Counted from the stretch's first letter, positions 8,264 to 18,138 are shown. The stretch is DNA of 42,236 bases from Cyanobacteria bacterium SIG27 (GCA_015152565.1 SUTT01000017.1:1-42236), one strand, 5' to 3'. The notes: generated from the sequence alone by a model not told the origin. Numbers and translations are program-made.

Positions 8264-10852
8264 TTATTCTTCTGCTTCTTCTGTTGTTTCAACTGCCTCT
8301 ACAGTAGGTTCAGCAAAGATATTGCCTTGTTCAACGCCGGCTAATTCTTCTTTAGCTGCGCTAACTAAAGCAGCTTTGTCTTCTTCATCATCTTTATCGG
8401 TGTTGATGATTTTATTTACAGATACAACAGTGTCATCGCCAACTAGTGTTTGAACTCGAACACCTGTTGCAGGTCTACCTTGGCGAGAAATATCAGCTGC
8501 TGAAACTCTTGTTACAACACCAGAAGCTGTTACAACCATAATTTCATCATCTTCTTGAACAATTGAAAGGTCAACTAGTCTTGAAGCACTTGATTTAAAT
8601 TTGGTTGCAATTAAGCCCATTCCGCCTCTGTTTTGGGTTCTAAATTCTGAAATTTTAGAGCGTTTTCCAAACCCATCAGAGGTGATAACTAATAAATCAG
8701 CATCGTAATCTTTTGGAACAACGTCACAACCAATGATTTCATCAGAAGAACGAAGTTTCATAGAATTAACGCCACGTGCAGAGCGTCCCAATGGTCTTAA
8801 ATCTTCAATTGGGAAACGAATTGCCATACCGCAAGATGTGCCGATTAGAATTTCATCATTGCCGTGTGCTAGTTTAACCCAATTCAATGTATCATTTTCT
8901 TCTAAACCAATTGCAATTAGACCGTTACGACGAATTGAAGTGAAGTTATCCAAAGATATACGTTTAATATAGCCTTTTTTAGTTAGCATGATTAAATTTA
9001 AATCTTCTTTAAATTCAGATACAGGAACAATCGCTGTGATTTGTTCATCTTGTTCTAAAGGAAGAACGTTTATGATTGGTAAACCTTTAGATTGTCTTGA
9101 ACCTTCAGGGAAATCATAAACTGATAAACTATAAACAAGACCTTTAGATGAGAAGAATAATACTTTATCATGCATCATAGCTGTAAAGAAATGTGCTACA
9201 TCATCATCTTCTTTAGTCTTCATTCCGCCTTTGCCACGAGTAGCACGGTTTTGGCGAACAAATGTATCAAGCGAAATTCTCTTAATATAGCCTTGACGAG
9301 TGATAAACACAGCCATTTGAGTGTTTGGAGTTAAATCTTCGATTGTAACTTCACCCTCTTCTGGAACAATTTGTGTTTTTCTTTCATCGCCATATTTTTC
9401 TTTATCTTCGTTTAATTCAACCTTGATAAGTTTTAAGATATTATCTCTTGAAGATAAAAGTTCTTCATATTCTGCAATTTTCTTCATTAATTCAGCATGT
9501 TCCGCTCTGATTTTGTCTTGTTCTAAACCGGTCAAACGTCTTAATTGCATTTCTAAGATTGCGTTTGCTTGTTCAGTATCAAGACCAAACCTATTAATTA
9601 AGCCGGCACGAGCAGTTTCTGTGTTAGGAGATTTTTTGATTAGTTCAATTACTTCATCAAGTGAATTTAGAGCAATCATCAAACCTTCTAAGATATGAGC
9701 TCTATATTTTGCTTTCTTTAAGAAGAACATTGTTCTTCTTGTGATAACATCAACTCTGTGTTCAACAAATTCTGATAATACTTCATATAGGTTTAATAGT
9801 CTTGGTTGTTGACCAACAAGTGCTACCATATTAAAACCAAAGCTCGTTGATAGAGCGGTTTGTTTATATAAATTATTTCTAACAACATCAGGTTTTGCGT
9901 CACGTTTTAATTCAATAACGATACGCATACCTTCTCTATCTGATTCGTCACGTAAGTCTGAAATACCTTTAATTTTGTCGTCTTTTACAAGTTCAGCAAT
10001 TTTTCTGATTAACTCGGCTTTGTTAACTTGATAAGGGATTTCCGTTACGATAATTGCGCTTCTAGATTGTCTTCCGCCACTTGCAGGAAGTTCTTCAATT
10101 GATGAAACTGCACGCATTTTGATTGAGCCACGACCAGTTTCATAAGCTTTTTTAATTTCAGATGTTCCAACGATTGTTGCAGCTGTTGGGAAGTCTGGAC
10201 CTTTAATGTATTGCATTAAGCCGTCTGTAGTGATATTTGGATTATCAATTAAAGCAATAACACCGTCTACAACTTCGTTTAGGTTGTGTGGTGGGATATT
10301 TGTTGCCATACCAACGGCGATACCAGAAGTTCCGTTTAATAGTAACATTGGAAGTCTTGTTGGTAATACTGAAGGTTCTTCTAAGGAACCATCAAAGTTT
10401 GGAACAAATTTAACGGTTTCGCAATCAATATCGGCCAACATTGCAGTTGTGATTTTATGCATTCTAGCTTCAGTATAACGCATCGCAGCAGCGCCATCGC
10501 CATCGACTGAACCAAAGTTGCCATGACCATCTACTGTTAAATATCTTGTTGAAAAGTCTTGCGCCATACGAACCAACGCTTCATATACGGATGAATCGCC
10601 GTGTGGGTGATATTTACCGAGAACTTCCCCAACGATACGGGCGCACTTTTTAAATGGTTTATCAGGCGCCATGCCAAGTTCGTTCATTGCAAAAAGAATT
10701 CTTCTGTGTACCGGTTTTAAACCGTCACGAACATCGGGCAGTGCACGACCAACGATTACGCTCATTGCGTAATCTATATAACAACGTTTCATTTCCTCTC
10801 TAATATTAACGGGAATAATTTTGCCGTCATCAAATAAGCTTGTTTGAGCCAA
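8264..10852 (-). CDS. gyrA: DNA gyrase subunit A
   Basis: 862 residues, the ATP-independent breakage-reunion subunit that introduces negative supercoils with GyrB. The winged-helix region holds the catalytic Tyr126 ([10 protein letters not shown]). The quinolone-determining region reads [10 protein letters not shown] at 82-91, with Ser87 and Glu91 at the positions equivalent to E. coli 83 and 87, so no classical resistance change is seen. The C-terminal beta-pinwheel (about 500-820) has a degenerate GyrA box around [10 protein letters not shown], which favours GyrA over ParC. The tail is Glu/Asp-rich. An AGAGGAG SD precedes ATG 10852, and a TATAAT (minus strand, 10882-10877) lies upstream. 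The gene is divergent from the glycosyltransferase gene. Confidence 0.95.
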   Translation of the reverse strand: MAQTSLFDDGKIIPVNIREEMKRCYIDYAMSVIVGRALPDVRDGLKPVHRRILFAMNELGMAPDKPFKKCARIVGEVLGKYHPHGDSSVYEALVRMAQDFSTRYLTVDGHGNFGSVDGDGAAAMRYTEARMHKITTAMLADIDCETVKFVPNFDGSLEEPSVLPTRLPMLLLNGTSGIAVGMATNIPPHNLNEVVDGVIALIDNPNITTDGLMQYIKGPDFPTAATIVGTSEIKKAYETGRGSIKMRAVSSIEELPASGGRQSRSAIIVTEIPYQVNKAELIRKIAELVKDDKIKGISDLRDESDREGMRIVIELKRDAKPDVVRNNLYKQTALSTSFGFNMVALVGQQPRLLNLYEVLSEFVEHRVDVITRRTMFFLKKAKYRAHILEGLMIALNSLDEVIELIKKSPNTETARAGLINRFGLDTEQANAILEMQLRRLTGLEQDKIRAEHAELMKKIAEYEELLSSRDNILKLIKVELNEDKEKYGDERKTQIVPEEGEVTIEDLTPNTQMAVFITRQGYIKRISLDTFVRQNRATRGKGGMKTKEDDDVAHFFTAMMHDKVLFFSSKGLVYSLSVYDFPEGSRQSKGLPIINVLPLEQDEQITAIVPVSEFKEDLNLIMLTKKGYIKRISLDNFTSIRRNGLIAIGLEENDTLNWVKLAHGNDEILIGTSCGMAIRFPIEDLRPLGRSARGVNSMKLRSSDEIIGCDVVPKDYDADLLVITSDGFGKRSKISEFRTQNRGGMGLIATKFKSSASRLVDLSIVQEDDEIMVVTASGVVTRVSAADISRQGRPATGVRVQTLVGDDTVVSVNKIINTDKDDEEDKAALVSAAKEELAGVEQGNIFAEPTVEAVETTEEAEE

Positions 10853-10956
10853 GATAACACTCCTCTTTAGTCTATAATTATATATTTTACTATAAAAGAA
10901 AAACTAAAGCAAAAGGATTAATTTGGTTTTGTATCATTTTTAATATTTATATACTA

Positions 10957-10971
10957 TGCTAAAATTTTTTT
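10957..10971 (+). promoter_or_regulatory. Leaderless-type extended -10 promoter
   Basis: TGC plus TAAAAT (10960-10965) followed by exactly 6 nt and then ATG at 10972. The expected start site coincides with the ATG. No SD is present. Confidence 0.6.
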
Positions 10972-12210
10972 ATGAATAAGGGTAGATGGCCAGTTGAATA
11001 TTTTCAAAATCCAAATATTGATAAACCAATAGAACAAATTTGGGAAGATATTGACAACTTCACTTTTGAAGAGCAATTTGCAAAAGAAGCAAAACTTGAA
11101 AAAATCGACTTTGTTATTCCTCTTCCGCCCCTAAAATATGATGGGATTGTCACAAAAGGCGTTTTTTATTCTCAAGCAGTTGATGTTATTATTGAAAAAT
11201 TTCCACGCTTAAAAGAAATTTTTATTCCTATAGCAAATTCGATGTTTTCTAGCTATCCTTGGTCAAAACATGCGGACGCTTACTTTGTTTGTTATGATAA
11301 TCCAAAAAGAGAAGAATGCTACAAAACAAAATATCCATCAAAAAAAGATATAGTAATGCTACCTTTGCAAGATGCCGATTTTCTAAATGAGTATAAAATA
11401 GCGCCTGCTTTTAATGTTTTTAAAACTGTTGATGTTTTTTGCGTTTCAACTGCTTATCCTGTTAAAAATATTCCGATTATAGCTAAAGCGCTAAAAGTTT
11501 ACGAACAAAAGTATAAAAGAAGATTAAAGGTGCAATATGCTATTGGGTCTAATGATTTAATTGTAAATCCTGATAAGACGATTGATGTATCTAAATTAAG
11601 ATATGATGCTAAAGAACAACTAGAGCAGGTTATGGAAATTCTTGGGGAATATAACCAATATATTGAATTTTTCCCATTTATTAAATATTCTGAACTTCCA
11701 AAATACTACACAAGCGCTAAATGTTGCGTTTTAGCTTCATTGTTAGAAGGAAAAAATCGTTTTATATCTGAAGCAATGAGCTGCGATACGCCTATTATTG
11801 TTTTTAAAGATTTTAATAAATATTCTCGTGGTGATTATCCAATTTTCTTTAATAATAGTGGAGAATATGTCCCTGAATTTAGCGCTGAATCATTAGCAGA
11901 TACAATTTATAAAGTTATAAATAATCAAGAAAAATATCATCCAAGAAAAAATTATTTAATTTATGGTGGAAGAACAAATTTTGTAAATTTGATAGTGGAT
12001 AAAATTCCATATTATAAGAATAATCTTCCGTCGTATCAAAAAAATGGCATTGTGACTAATCTTTGGGTTGATTTAGCAATGCAAGCTAATTATCAATTAA
12101 GCACTTATGATTTTATATATGGCAAAAACACAGCTATTCAACACGTTAGAGGAATGAAAAATATTGAATCATTGGTTAAGTTTTTTTATTCTCGTTTTAA
12201 AATTAATTAA
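10972..12210 (+). CDS. GT-B glycosyltransferase (GT4-like)
   Basis: 412 residues. The C-terminal half carries the donor-binding signature of GT4-type enzymes: ASLLEGKNRFISEAMSCDTP around residues 252-275, with the Glu-x(7)-Glu pattern. It is preceded by a stretch in which sugar-nucleotide enzymes read a strand and loop (FFPFIKYSELPKYYTSAKC). The N-terminal half is divergent. It probably transfers a sugar to a surface polysaccharide or protein; donor and acceptor are unknown. There is no transmembrane segment, so it is likely cytosolic or peripheral. It has no SD, and the -10 box suggests a leaderless mRNA. The stop overlaps that of the convergent cyclic-di-GMP gene by 4 nt. Confidence 0.8.
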   Translation: MNKGRWPVEYFQNPNIDKPIEQIWEDIDNFTFEEQFAKEAKLEKIDFVIPLPPLKYDGIVTKGVFYSQAVDVIIEKFPRLKEIFIPIANSMFSSYPWSKHADAYFVCYDNPKREECYKTKYPSKKDIVMLPLQDADFLNEYKIAPAFNVFKTVDVFCVSTAYPVKNIPIIAKALKVYEQKYKRRLKVQYAIGSNDLIVNPDKTIDVSKLRYDAKEQLEQVMEILGEYNQYIEFFPFIKYSELPKYYTSAKCCVLASLLEGKNRFISEAMSCDTPIIVFKDFNKYSRGDYPIFFNNSGEYVPEFSAESLADTIYKVINNQEKYHPRKNYLIYGGRTNFVNLIVDKIPYYKNNLPSYQKNGIVTNLWVDLAMQANYQLSTYDFIYGKNTAIQHVRGMKNIESLVKFFYSRFKIN

Positions 12211-14123
12211 AGCTTTTTAAATTCGTCGATTGAATAAATAAATGCTTCAACAAGCTCTGGAGAATATTTTTTGTTTGAATTTGTTTTGATTTCTTCAATT
12301 GCTTCGTCAATTGTATATGCTTTTCGATATGGGCGGTAAGAAATCATTGCAAAATAGCTATCGACAATTAAAATGATTTGAGAAGTTACAGGAATTTCAT
12401 TACCTTTTTTGTTGTTCGGATATCCGCTTCCATCCCAGTTTTCGTGGTGGTGTTCAATGATTGGGATAATATTTGAAACAGAATCTATTGGTTGAAGAAT
12501 TTCTCTTGCGCCAACAACAGGGTGTTTTTGGATTGCTTCTTTTTCAAGAGTGTTTAATGGAGCTGCTTTTTTCATGATTTCTTTTGGCATCATGGTGTTA
12601 CCAATATCATATAAAAGCATTGCGATTTTTAGTTTATCAACCTCTGTTTTGGATAACCCCATTCTTTTAGCAATAATTGTTGCTAGAGAAACTTTATTTT
12701 TAGTGCTTCCATCGGGGTGCAATGGGAAATATGATTTTGAAATTGAATCAACAATACTAAAGAGCATTTCTTGAGTTGAAGCGCCAGATGAGTCTTGCTG
12801 TTTAATTTGAAGCTTTTCAATTAAATCTGTCGCAAGACTTCTGTTAAATGGTATTCGATGTTGAGTTAAAATATCAACAAAAGCGTCAATTGCAACATCT
12901 TGCCAAGAGGTCATATTGTCCGTATCAGCAAGTGTGACTTGGTTTCTGCCTTTTTGTTTTGAGCAATACATTGCTTTATCGCACATTTCAAAAAGTTCAT
13001 CGATATTTGTTGTTTGTTCAATAAAGCTTGCAACGCCTAATGAAGCAGTAATGCCCTCTTCTAGTCCATCTACAATGCTTTGTTCGATTGTTGTTCTAAG
13101 ACGCTCAGCAGCAATCAATCCGCCTTTAGCGTCAATTCCAGGAAGAATTACAAAAAATTCTTCGCCACCGTAACGAGCTGGAATATCAACACTTCGAGAT
13201 GTTTTTGTTATAACGCTTGCAATTGTAGCAATTGCCTTATCACCCATAGAGTGACCATAGGTATCGTTAATTCTTTTTAGGTGATCTAAATCAAGACCAA
13301 TTAAGCAGAAGGGCTGTTTTGTACGAAGCGAGCGAGTTGCTTCTCGATGAAGCGCATCTTCAAAAAATCTTCGATTGAACAAGTTTGTTAAATGGTCTGT
13401 AACAGCTTGTTTTTTAACGGTTTCAAACAAGTTTGCAATTGTAATTGCCAGCTCAATTTGTCTTGTGAATAGGTTTAAAAAGCTTAATTCATCGTCTTTA
13501 AGTTCTTTTCTTGGTGAAAATACTGATAAGAAGCCTTGGAATTGATTTTGAACTGTTATTGGCAGAATAATAATTGTTTTAACATTGTAATTATCACTAA
13601 ATTCTTGCGCTTTTTGTTCGTCAATATTTGGAATATTGTCTTCCAATAGGTCTTTAATGCTTATATAATATCCAACTTCTTTATTTAAAATAGCATTTTC
13701 AATTACACCATCTTTCCTTGGAAAAAGCTTAAAATCATATATTGTGCTTCCGACAATATCGGCAAGTTTAATTGAAAAGTCGTTTTCAAGGTATGTTTGA
13801 AGGGCATAACAAGTGCCTGCTTCGTCATATTGTTTTTGGGCGATAAAGCTATAAATATAGCCAAATTCGCCATATAAGCTTGATACGATTGTTTCTAAAA
13901 CGCTTGATAGCGGGCGAGAAGAATTCATCATATCCCAAACTTGTTCAAGTGTTAAAAGGGTTTGATTGGCAAGGCGAAGCTCTTCGGTTCTTTGTGCGAT
14001 TTCACGCTCCAAAACGACGTTTCTTTGATACACTTCGTAAACGTCACCTGCTTCTGTACTGATTTGGCTTTCAACGTCTTTTAATTTTTTAGCTGATTGT
14101 GATATCCAATCTAATATTCCCAT
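12207..14123 (-). CDS. GAF-GGDEF-HD-GYP-like cyclic-di-GMP protein
   Basis: 638 residues from ATG 14123; a TTG at 14159 would add 12 residues but lies at the -35. Order: short coiled coil, GAF (about 65-230), GGDEF (about 240-400), HD-GYP-like (about 460-635). The cyclase site GGEEF is intact (319-323), and an RSVD inhibitory site sits exactly 5 residues before it, so it should make cyclic-di-GMP under product control. The phosphodiesterase domain keeps HHENWDGSGYP (558-568) but has Tyr505-Asp506 where the metal-binding His-Asp belongs. It also has Phe591 at a usual Asp. Hydrolysis may be lost. It could govern pilus/flagellum behaviour, given pilT next door. Confidence 0.9.
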   Translation of the reverse strand: MGILDWISQSAKKLKDVESQISTEAGDVYEVYQRNVVLEREIAQRTEELRLANQTLLTLEQVWDMMNSSRPLSSVLETIVSSLYGEFGYIYSFIAQKQYDEAGTCYALQTYLENDFSIKLADIVGSTIYDFKLFPRKDGVIENAILNKEVGYYISIKDLLEDNIPNIDEQKAQEFSDNYNVKTIIILPITVQNQFQGFLSVFSPRKELKDDELSFLNLFTRQIELAITIANLFETVKKQAVTDHLTNLFNRRFFEDALHREATRSLRTKQPFCLIGLDLDHLKRINDTYGHSMGDKAIATIASVITKTSRSVDIPARYGGEEFFVILPGIDAKGGLIAAERLRTTIEQSIVDGLEEGITASLGVASFIEQTTNIDELFEMCDKAMYCSKQKGRNQVTLADTDNMTSWQDVAIDAFVDILTQHRIPFNRSLATDLIEKLQIKQQDSSGASTQEMLFSIVDSISKSYFPLHPDGSTKNKVSLATIIAKRMGLSKTEVDKLKIAMLLYDIGNTMMPKEIMKKAAPLNTLEKEAIQKHPVVGAREILQPIDSVSNIIPIIEHHHENWDGSGYPNNKKGNEIPVTSQIILIVDSYFAMISYRPYRKAYTIDEAIEEIKTNSNKKYSPELVEAFIYSIDEFKKL

Positions 14124-14129
14124 ATAGTA

Positions 14130-14159
14130 ATTATACCCTAATTTATAATATATATACAA
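14130..14159 (-). promoter_or_regulatory. Leaderless-type promoter of the GGDEF gene
   Basis: On the minus strand: TTGTAT (14159-14154), 18-bp spacer, TATAAT (14135-14130), then 6 nt to ATG 14123. This is the best consensus match in the window, and its predicted start is the ATG itself. No SD. Confidence 0.7.
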
Positions 14160-14265
14160 GCAAATATTTTTCTTTGTCTTTAAAATAGTTTAAATTATTG
14201 ATTAACATAAGATAACTGTATGGTATATTGTTTGCGTGATATAGTGTCTTTTGATGGAGAAAAAG

Positions 14266-15360
14266 ATGATAATTGAAGAAATTTTAGAATTAGCGGTACA
14301 GAAAAAAGCAAGTGATATTCATATTTCAGCTAATTTACCTCCGGTTTTACGTATAGATGGTAAATTATTTAGAACAAATTTGCCTGTTTTATCGCCTGAC
14401 GATGTTGAAACAATAATTTTCCCTATTTTATCGAATGACCAAAGAAGAGAGCTAGAACAGAATTGGGAATTAGACTTTGGTTACGGGCTTCATGGAGTTG
14501 GTCGTTTCAGGGTTAATGTTTATCGTGATAAGGGTTCTTATGCCGCTGCATTTCGTACAATTAACTCAACTCCACCAAAATTTGAAGATTTAGGGTTGCC
14601 TGATGTTGTTAAAACTATTGCAGATAGACCTCGTGGTTTGATTTTAGTAACAGGTCCAACTGGTTCCGGTAAATCTACAACATTGGCTGCAATGATTGAT
14701 TACATTAACTCTACTCGTGTTGAACACATTTTAACAATCGAAGATCCGATTGAGTTTATTCACCAAAGTAAAAAATGTGTTATTCACCAACGTGAAATTG
14801 GGCAAGATACGAAATCTGTTGCAAATGCGTTGAAATCTGCTCTTCGTGAAGACCCTGATGTTATTCTTGTTGGTGAGATGCGTGACTTAGAAACTACTCG
14901 TCTTGCTCTTACTGCAGCTGAAACAGGTCACTTAGTATTAGGAACATTGCATACATCTTCTGCTTCTCAAACGATTGATCGTATTGTTGATATTTTCCCT
15001 GAAGCTCAACAACAACAAATTCGTTTGCAATTGTCTATTTCACTTGTTGCAGTATTTACCCAATGTTTATTGCCTAAGCTTCAACCAAACGGAACTAAAA
15101 AAGGCCGTGTAATGGCGCAAGAGATTATGATTGTAAATTCTGCGATTGCAAACTTAATCCGTGAGCAAAAAACAGCTCAAATTTATTCTGCAATTCAAAC
15201 AGGTATTGGTATGGGTATGCAGACATTAGACATGAGCTTACAAAACCTTGTTCGTCAAAAGGTTGTTGATCCTATGGATGCTATAACAAAATCACAAAGA
15301 CCAGAAGAATTTAAACGCGCTATTGGTTTAATGGATGGCGTTTCTCATAATTTAGGTTAA
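14266..15360 (+). CDS. pilT: Type IV pilus twitching motility ATPase PilT
   Basis: 364 residues. Hexameric retraction ATPase at the cytoplasmic base of type IV pili. The N-terminal PAS-like domain has KKASDIHIS; Walker A is GPTGSGKST; the Asp-box region is TIEDPIEF; Walker B is DPDVILVGEMRD; a His box (GHLVLGTLHT) follows. ANLIREQK corresponds to the AIRNLIRE motif of retraction ATPases, which separates PilT from PilB. GGAGA (14256-14260) is ideally placed for ATG 14266, so the in-frame TTG/ATG at 14251/14254 are unlikely. The gene stands alone here; pilin-like sequence occurs at 27.9 kb. Confidence 0.95.
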   Translation: MIIEEILELAVQKKASDIHISANLPPVLRIDGKLFRTNLPVLSPDDVETIIFPILSNDQRRELEQNWELDFGYGLHGVGRFRVNVYRDKGSYAAAFRTINSTPPKFEDLGLPDVVKTIADRPRGLILVTGPTGSGKSTTLAAMIDYINSTRVEHILTIEDPIEFIHQSKKCVIHQREIGQDTKSVANALKSALREDPDVILVGEMRDLETTRLALTAAETGHLVLGTLHTSSASQTIDRIVDIFPEAQQQQIRLQLSISLVAVFTQCLLPKLQPNGTKKGRVMAQEIMIVNSAIANLIREQKTAQIYSAIQTGIGMGMQTLDMSLQNLVRQKVVDPMDAITKSQRPEEFKRAIGLMDGVSHNLG

Positions 15361-15414
15361 ATATTGTAAAGAAAATATAAAATAAAAAATAAATATTTGT
15401 AAAAATTTTTATTC

Positions 15415-15470
15415 TTGTTACAATAAATACATAAGATAAAATAAGAAGAATGTCCGCTTTTGGACATTCT
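15415..15470 (+). promoter_or_regulatory. Promoter and 5' hairpin of the rpmG-secE-nusG block
   Basis: TTGTTA (15415-15420), 16-bp spacer, TAAAAT (15437-15442). The predicted start is near 15449, so the 9-bp hairpin AGAATGTCC / GGACATTCT (15447-15455 / 15462-15470) would form the extreme 5' end of the transcript. It may stabilise the RNA; no T-run follows. Confidence 0.6.
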
Positions 15471-15520
15471 CTTAATAAGAAGCTATTACTGAAGTCTAGA
15501 CCCCAAGAAAGGTAAGAAAA

Positions 15521-15688
15521 ATGGGAATTAAAGGTAAAAATGACAAAATGGTAGTTCTTGCTTGTGAAGATTGCAAAGAAAGAAACTATACAACAACTAA
15601 AAATAAAAAAACTAATAAAGAAAGAATGGAACTAAAAAAATATTGTCCAACTTGTAAACATCACACTAATCACAAAGAAACAAAATAG
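15521..15688 (+). CDS. rpmG: 50S ribosomal protein L33
   Basis: 55 residues beginning [18 protein letters not shown]. Two zinc-ribbon pairs (Cys15/Cys18 and Cys42/Cys45) are present, as in the zinc-binding form of bL33, a small protein near the ribosomal E site. The length is normal. AAGAAAGG precedes the ATG. It lies upstream of tRNA-Trp, secE and nusG, the order found in many bacteria. Confidence 0.93.
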   Translation: MGIKGKNDKMVVLACEDCKERNYTTTKNKKTNKERMELKKYCPTCKHHTNHKETK

Positions 15689-15746
15689 TAGGGTGATAAC
15701 GAGTTTTTGTTGAAAAACAAGTAATTGAAAATTTAATATTAAGTTT

Positions 15747-15819
15747 GCGTCCTTAGTTCAGTTGGTAGAACGTCGGTCTCCAAAACCGGATGTCGAGGGT
15801 TCGAGTCCTTCAGGGCGCG
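15747..15819 (+). tRNA. tRNA-Trp (CCA anticodon)
   Basis: 73 nt. The acceptor GCGTCCT pairs with AGGGCGC (one G-U). The anticodon stem TCGGT/ACCGG encloses loop CTCCAAA, giving anticodon CCA. The T-loop has GGTTCGAGTCC-type sequence. The discriminator is G, as expected for Trp. No CCA is encoded. It lies in the classic position between rpmG and secE. Confidence 0.95.
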
Positions 15820-15843
15820 AATTTAAAAATAAGAAAGTATAAA

Positions 15844-16056
15844 ATGAGTAACGAAAATTCACAAAAAAAAGACAACAAACAAGAAATAGCTACCTATTTA
15901 AAAGGTGTTAGAACCGAATGGGGTAAAGTTTCTTGGCCTACCAAAAAACAAGTTTTGGTAGAAACCGTTGTTGTTTTAGTGGTAGTTATCTTTTTTACTT
16001 TAGTTGTTTATTGTATGGATATAATTTTTAAAGCTCTTTTGGGTCTAATTAAGTAA
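15844..16056 (+). CDS. secE: Preprotein translocase subunit SecE
   Basis: 70 residues, the short single-span form of SecE that clamps SecY in the plasma membrane. The conserved amphipathic segment (YLKGVRTEWGKVSWPTKK, residues 18-35) is followed by one transmembrane helix (about 38-58). ATG 15844 gives MSNENSQ; farther upstream in-frame codons run into tRNA-Trp. The SD is weak (AAGAAAG). 10 nt separate it from nusG. Confidence 0.93.
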   Translation: MSNENSQKKDNKQEIATYLKGVRTEWGKVSWPTKKQVLVETVVVLVVVIFFTLVVYCMDIIFKALLGLIK

Positions 16057-16066
16057 AGGTTAAAAA

Positions 16067-16693
16067 ATGTCAGAAAAAGAAAATGAAATTCTAGAAAATT
16101 TAGAAGAACAAACTGAACAAGAAAATATATATATTAGCAAAGAGCCAACTCATAATGTTGAGAAAGCTCCTAAAAAAAGATGGTACGTTGTTCATACTTA
16201 TTCAGGTTATGAAAACAAAGTTAAAGTTAACCTTGAAAAACGTATTGAATACATGAACATGGGTGAGAAAATCTTCAGAATTGAAGTTCCTCAAAAAACT
16301 GTTACACAAGTACGTTCTGGCAAAAAGACTAAAAAAGAAGAAAAAATCTTCCCAGGATATGTTCTAGTTGAAATGATTATGGATGATGATTCTTGGTATG
16401 TTGTAAGACATACAGCAGGGGTTACTAAATTTGTTGGTACAGCTAAAAAGCCAATTCCTGCAAAAGATTCAGAAGTTAAAAAGATTATTCATAGAGGTCA
16501 ACAAACTACTGCTAAGATTGAACTTGACGTTAAAGTTGGTGATAAAGTTCGTATTATTTCTGGTCCATTTGCTGAATTTATCGGAGATATTACTGAAGTT
16601 TACCCAGATAAATCAAAATTAAGAGCAATGGTGTCTATATTTGGTCGTGAGACACCTGTTGAACTTGAATATAAACAAATACAAAAAGTATAA
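16067..16693 (+). CDS. nusG: Transcription termination/antitermination factor NusG
   Basis: 208 residues. An acidic leader of about 35 residues precedes the NGN domain (KRWYVVHTYSGYENKVKVNL, then FPGYVLVEM and VRHTAGVTKFVG). A KOW domain follows (VGDKVRIISGPFAEFIGDI, about 157-208). It binds RNA polymerase and couples elongation to Rho or ribosomes. It directly follows secE. An unusually long 231-nt spacer separates it from rplK. Confidence 0.95.
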   Translation: MSEKENEILENLEEQTEQENIYISKEPTHNVEKAPKKRWYVVHTYSGYENKVKVNLEKRIEYMNMGEKIFRIEVPQKTVTQVRSGKKTKKEEKIFPGYVLVEMIMDDDSWYVVRHTAGVTKFVGTAKKPIPAKDSEVKKIIHRGQQTTAKIELDVKVGDKVRIISGPFAEFIGDITEVYPDKSKLRAMVSIFGRETPVELEYKQIQKV

Positions 16694-16924
16694 GGGTGTG
16701 TGGAGCCGTAAATAAAACGGCGAATCGGTGAGATTTGGCGTTTTTAGGCGAAACCGTTCCAAGGCGACGTAGGACAATTGAGTCAATGAGCGACAACGAA
16801 GTGATAGCGAATTTGACGAAATGCCCACAGGAGCCAAAAAAGGCGCAAAGCCAAAATAGTACAAACAAATTGTGTGCAATGTGGAAGGATTTTAAATCCG
16901 CAATTACCACGAAAGGAGAATAAA
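16694..16924 (+). other. Structured 231-nt nusG-rplK spacer
   Basis: No gene is supported here. The spacer is GC-richer than its neighbours. It begins with hairpin GCCGT (16705-16709) / ACGGC (16717-16721). It then has GGCGAA (16719), TGAG (16729), ATTTGG (16733) and GGCGAA (16747), followed by more GCGA-type words and a GTCAA/TTGAC pairing. The same ordered words occur in repeats at 32.2-32.7 kb. It ends with the rplK SD AAAGGAG (16912-16918). It could be a leader for ribosomal-protein control or an inserted repeat. Confidence 0.6.
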
Positions 16925-17362
16925 ATGGCACCAAAATCAAACAAAAAAGTTACCGGTAAAATTAAACTTCAAATCGAAGCTGGTAAAGCTAATCCATCTC
17001 CACCAGTTGGTCCAGCATTGGGTCAAAAAGGTGTTAACATCATGGATTTTTGCAAACAGTTTAATGAAAGAACTGCTTCTCAAGCAGGCTACATTATTCC
17101 TGTTGTAATTGACGTTTACGAAGACAGAAGCTTTGACTTCGTTGTTAAATCACCTCCAGCTGCTGTTTTAATCAAAAAAGAACTTAACCTTCCAAAAGGT
17201 TCAGCAGTTCCAAACAAAAACAAAGTTGGACAAATTACAAGAGAACAACTTGAAAAAATTGCAAAAATTAAAATGGACGACTTAAACGCTACATCTTTAG
17301 AAGCTGCTGTTGAAATGATTAAAGGTTCAGCAAGAGCTATGGGCGTTACAGTAGTAGAATAA
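16925..17362 (+). CDS. rplK: 50S ribosomal protein L11
   Basis: 145 residues from ATG 16925 ([16 protein letters not shown]), chosen because AAAGGAG lies 6 nt before it. The N-terminal domain has the uL11 signature ([23 protein letters not shown]). The C-terminal rRNA-binding domain carries the PPAAVLIKK and KGSARAMGV segments. It forms the GTPase-associated centre with 23S rRNA. Cotranscribed with rplA, 50 nt downstream. Confidence 0.95.
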   Translation: MAPKSNKKVTGKIKLQIEAGKANPSPPVGPALGQKGVNIMDFCKQFNERTASQAGYIIPVVIDVYEDRSFDFVVKSPPAAVLIKKELNLPKGSAVPNKNKVGQITREQLEKIAKIKMDDLNATSLEAAVEMIKGSARAMGVTVVE

Positions 17363-17412
17363 TGATGGGAGATAGTTAAAGCTATCGCTATACACCACAA
17401 AGGAGAAAAGAA

Positions 17413-18138
17413 ATGGCTAAATTAACCAAAAGACAAAAGAAAATAAACGAAATGTTGGCTGATTTTACACAACCAACAAATGCTATGACAGCTATTCAAA
17501 AACTACAAGAAATTGCTGCTGCAACTTCTAAATTTGATGAAACTTTAGAATGCCATATGCGTTTAGGTATCGATGTAAAACATGCTGACCAACAAATCAG
17601 ATCAACAACAGTTCTTCCAGCTGGTTTAGGTAAAGAAGTTAGAGTTTGTGTTATCGCAAAAGCTGACTTAGTTGCTGCAGCAAAAGAAGCTGGCGCTGAA
17701 ACTGCCGGTAGTGAAGATATTATCGACAAAATTTCAGACGGTTGGTTTGAATTTGATACTTTAATTGCAACACCTGATATGATGCCTAAATTAGGTAAAT
17801 TAGGTAGAGTGCTTGGTCCAAAAGGCTTAATGCCAAACCCAAAAACAGGTACAGTAACAGTTGATGTTGCTCGTGCAGTTAAAGATGCAAAAGCTGGTAA
17901 AGTTGAATTCCGTGCTGACAAACAAGGTATGATTCACGTACCTCTTGGAAAAATGAAATTCAGCGCTGAAGATTTAATGAAAAACTTTGCTACTTTAGCA
18001 GATGCTGTTTTAAAAGCAAAACCATCTGCTGCTAAAGGAACATATTTAAAATCAATCTATTTAACAACTACAATGGGTCCTGGTATCAAATTAGATGCTA
18101 AAAATACACCTGCTGAAGTTAAAGAATATGTTGGTTAA
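17413..18138 (+). CDS. rplA: 50S ribosomal protein L1
   Basis: 241 residues, full length for uL1. The signature [18 protein letters not shown] is present around residue 133. It binds the L1 stalk of 23S rRNA and in many bacteria represses its own mRNA. A small stem GATAG/CTATC (17371-17375 / 17382-17386) just before the SD AAAGGAG is a candidate autoregulatory site; this is inference. rplJ and rplL, which often come next, are absent. A GtrA-family gene overlaps the end instead. Confidence 0.95.
   Translation: MAKLTKRQKKINEMLADFTQPTNAMTAIQKLQEIAAATSKFDETLECHMRLGIDVKHADQQIRSTTVLPAGLGKEVRVCVIAKADLVAAAKEAGAETAGSEDIIDKISDGWFEFDTLIATPDMMPKLGKLGRVLGPKGLMPNPKTGTVTVDVARAVKDAKAGKVEFRADKQGMIHVPLGKMKFSAEDLMKNFATLADAVLKAKPSAAKGTYLKSIYLTTTMGPGIKLDAKNTPAEVKEYVG

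Noticed and set aside
8733-10478. Plus-strand open frames inside gyrA
   Set aside because: They are antisense shadows of a highly conserved gene, with low-complexity Ser/Ile-rich translations.
16735-16923. Open frame in the nusG-rplK spacer
   Set aside because: No SD, composition driven by structured GCGA words, and overlapping frames on both strands are equally open.
17363-17412. Confident L1 autoregulatory site
   Set aside because: A small GATAG/CTATC stem is there, but I could not match the known L1-binding consensus, so it is only mentioned under rplA.
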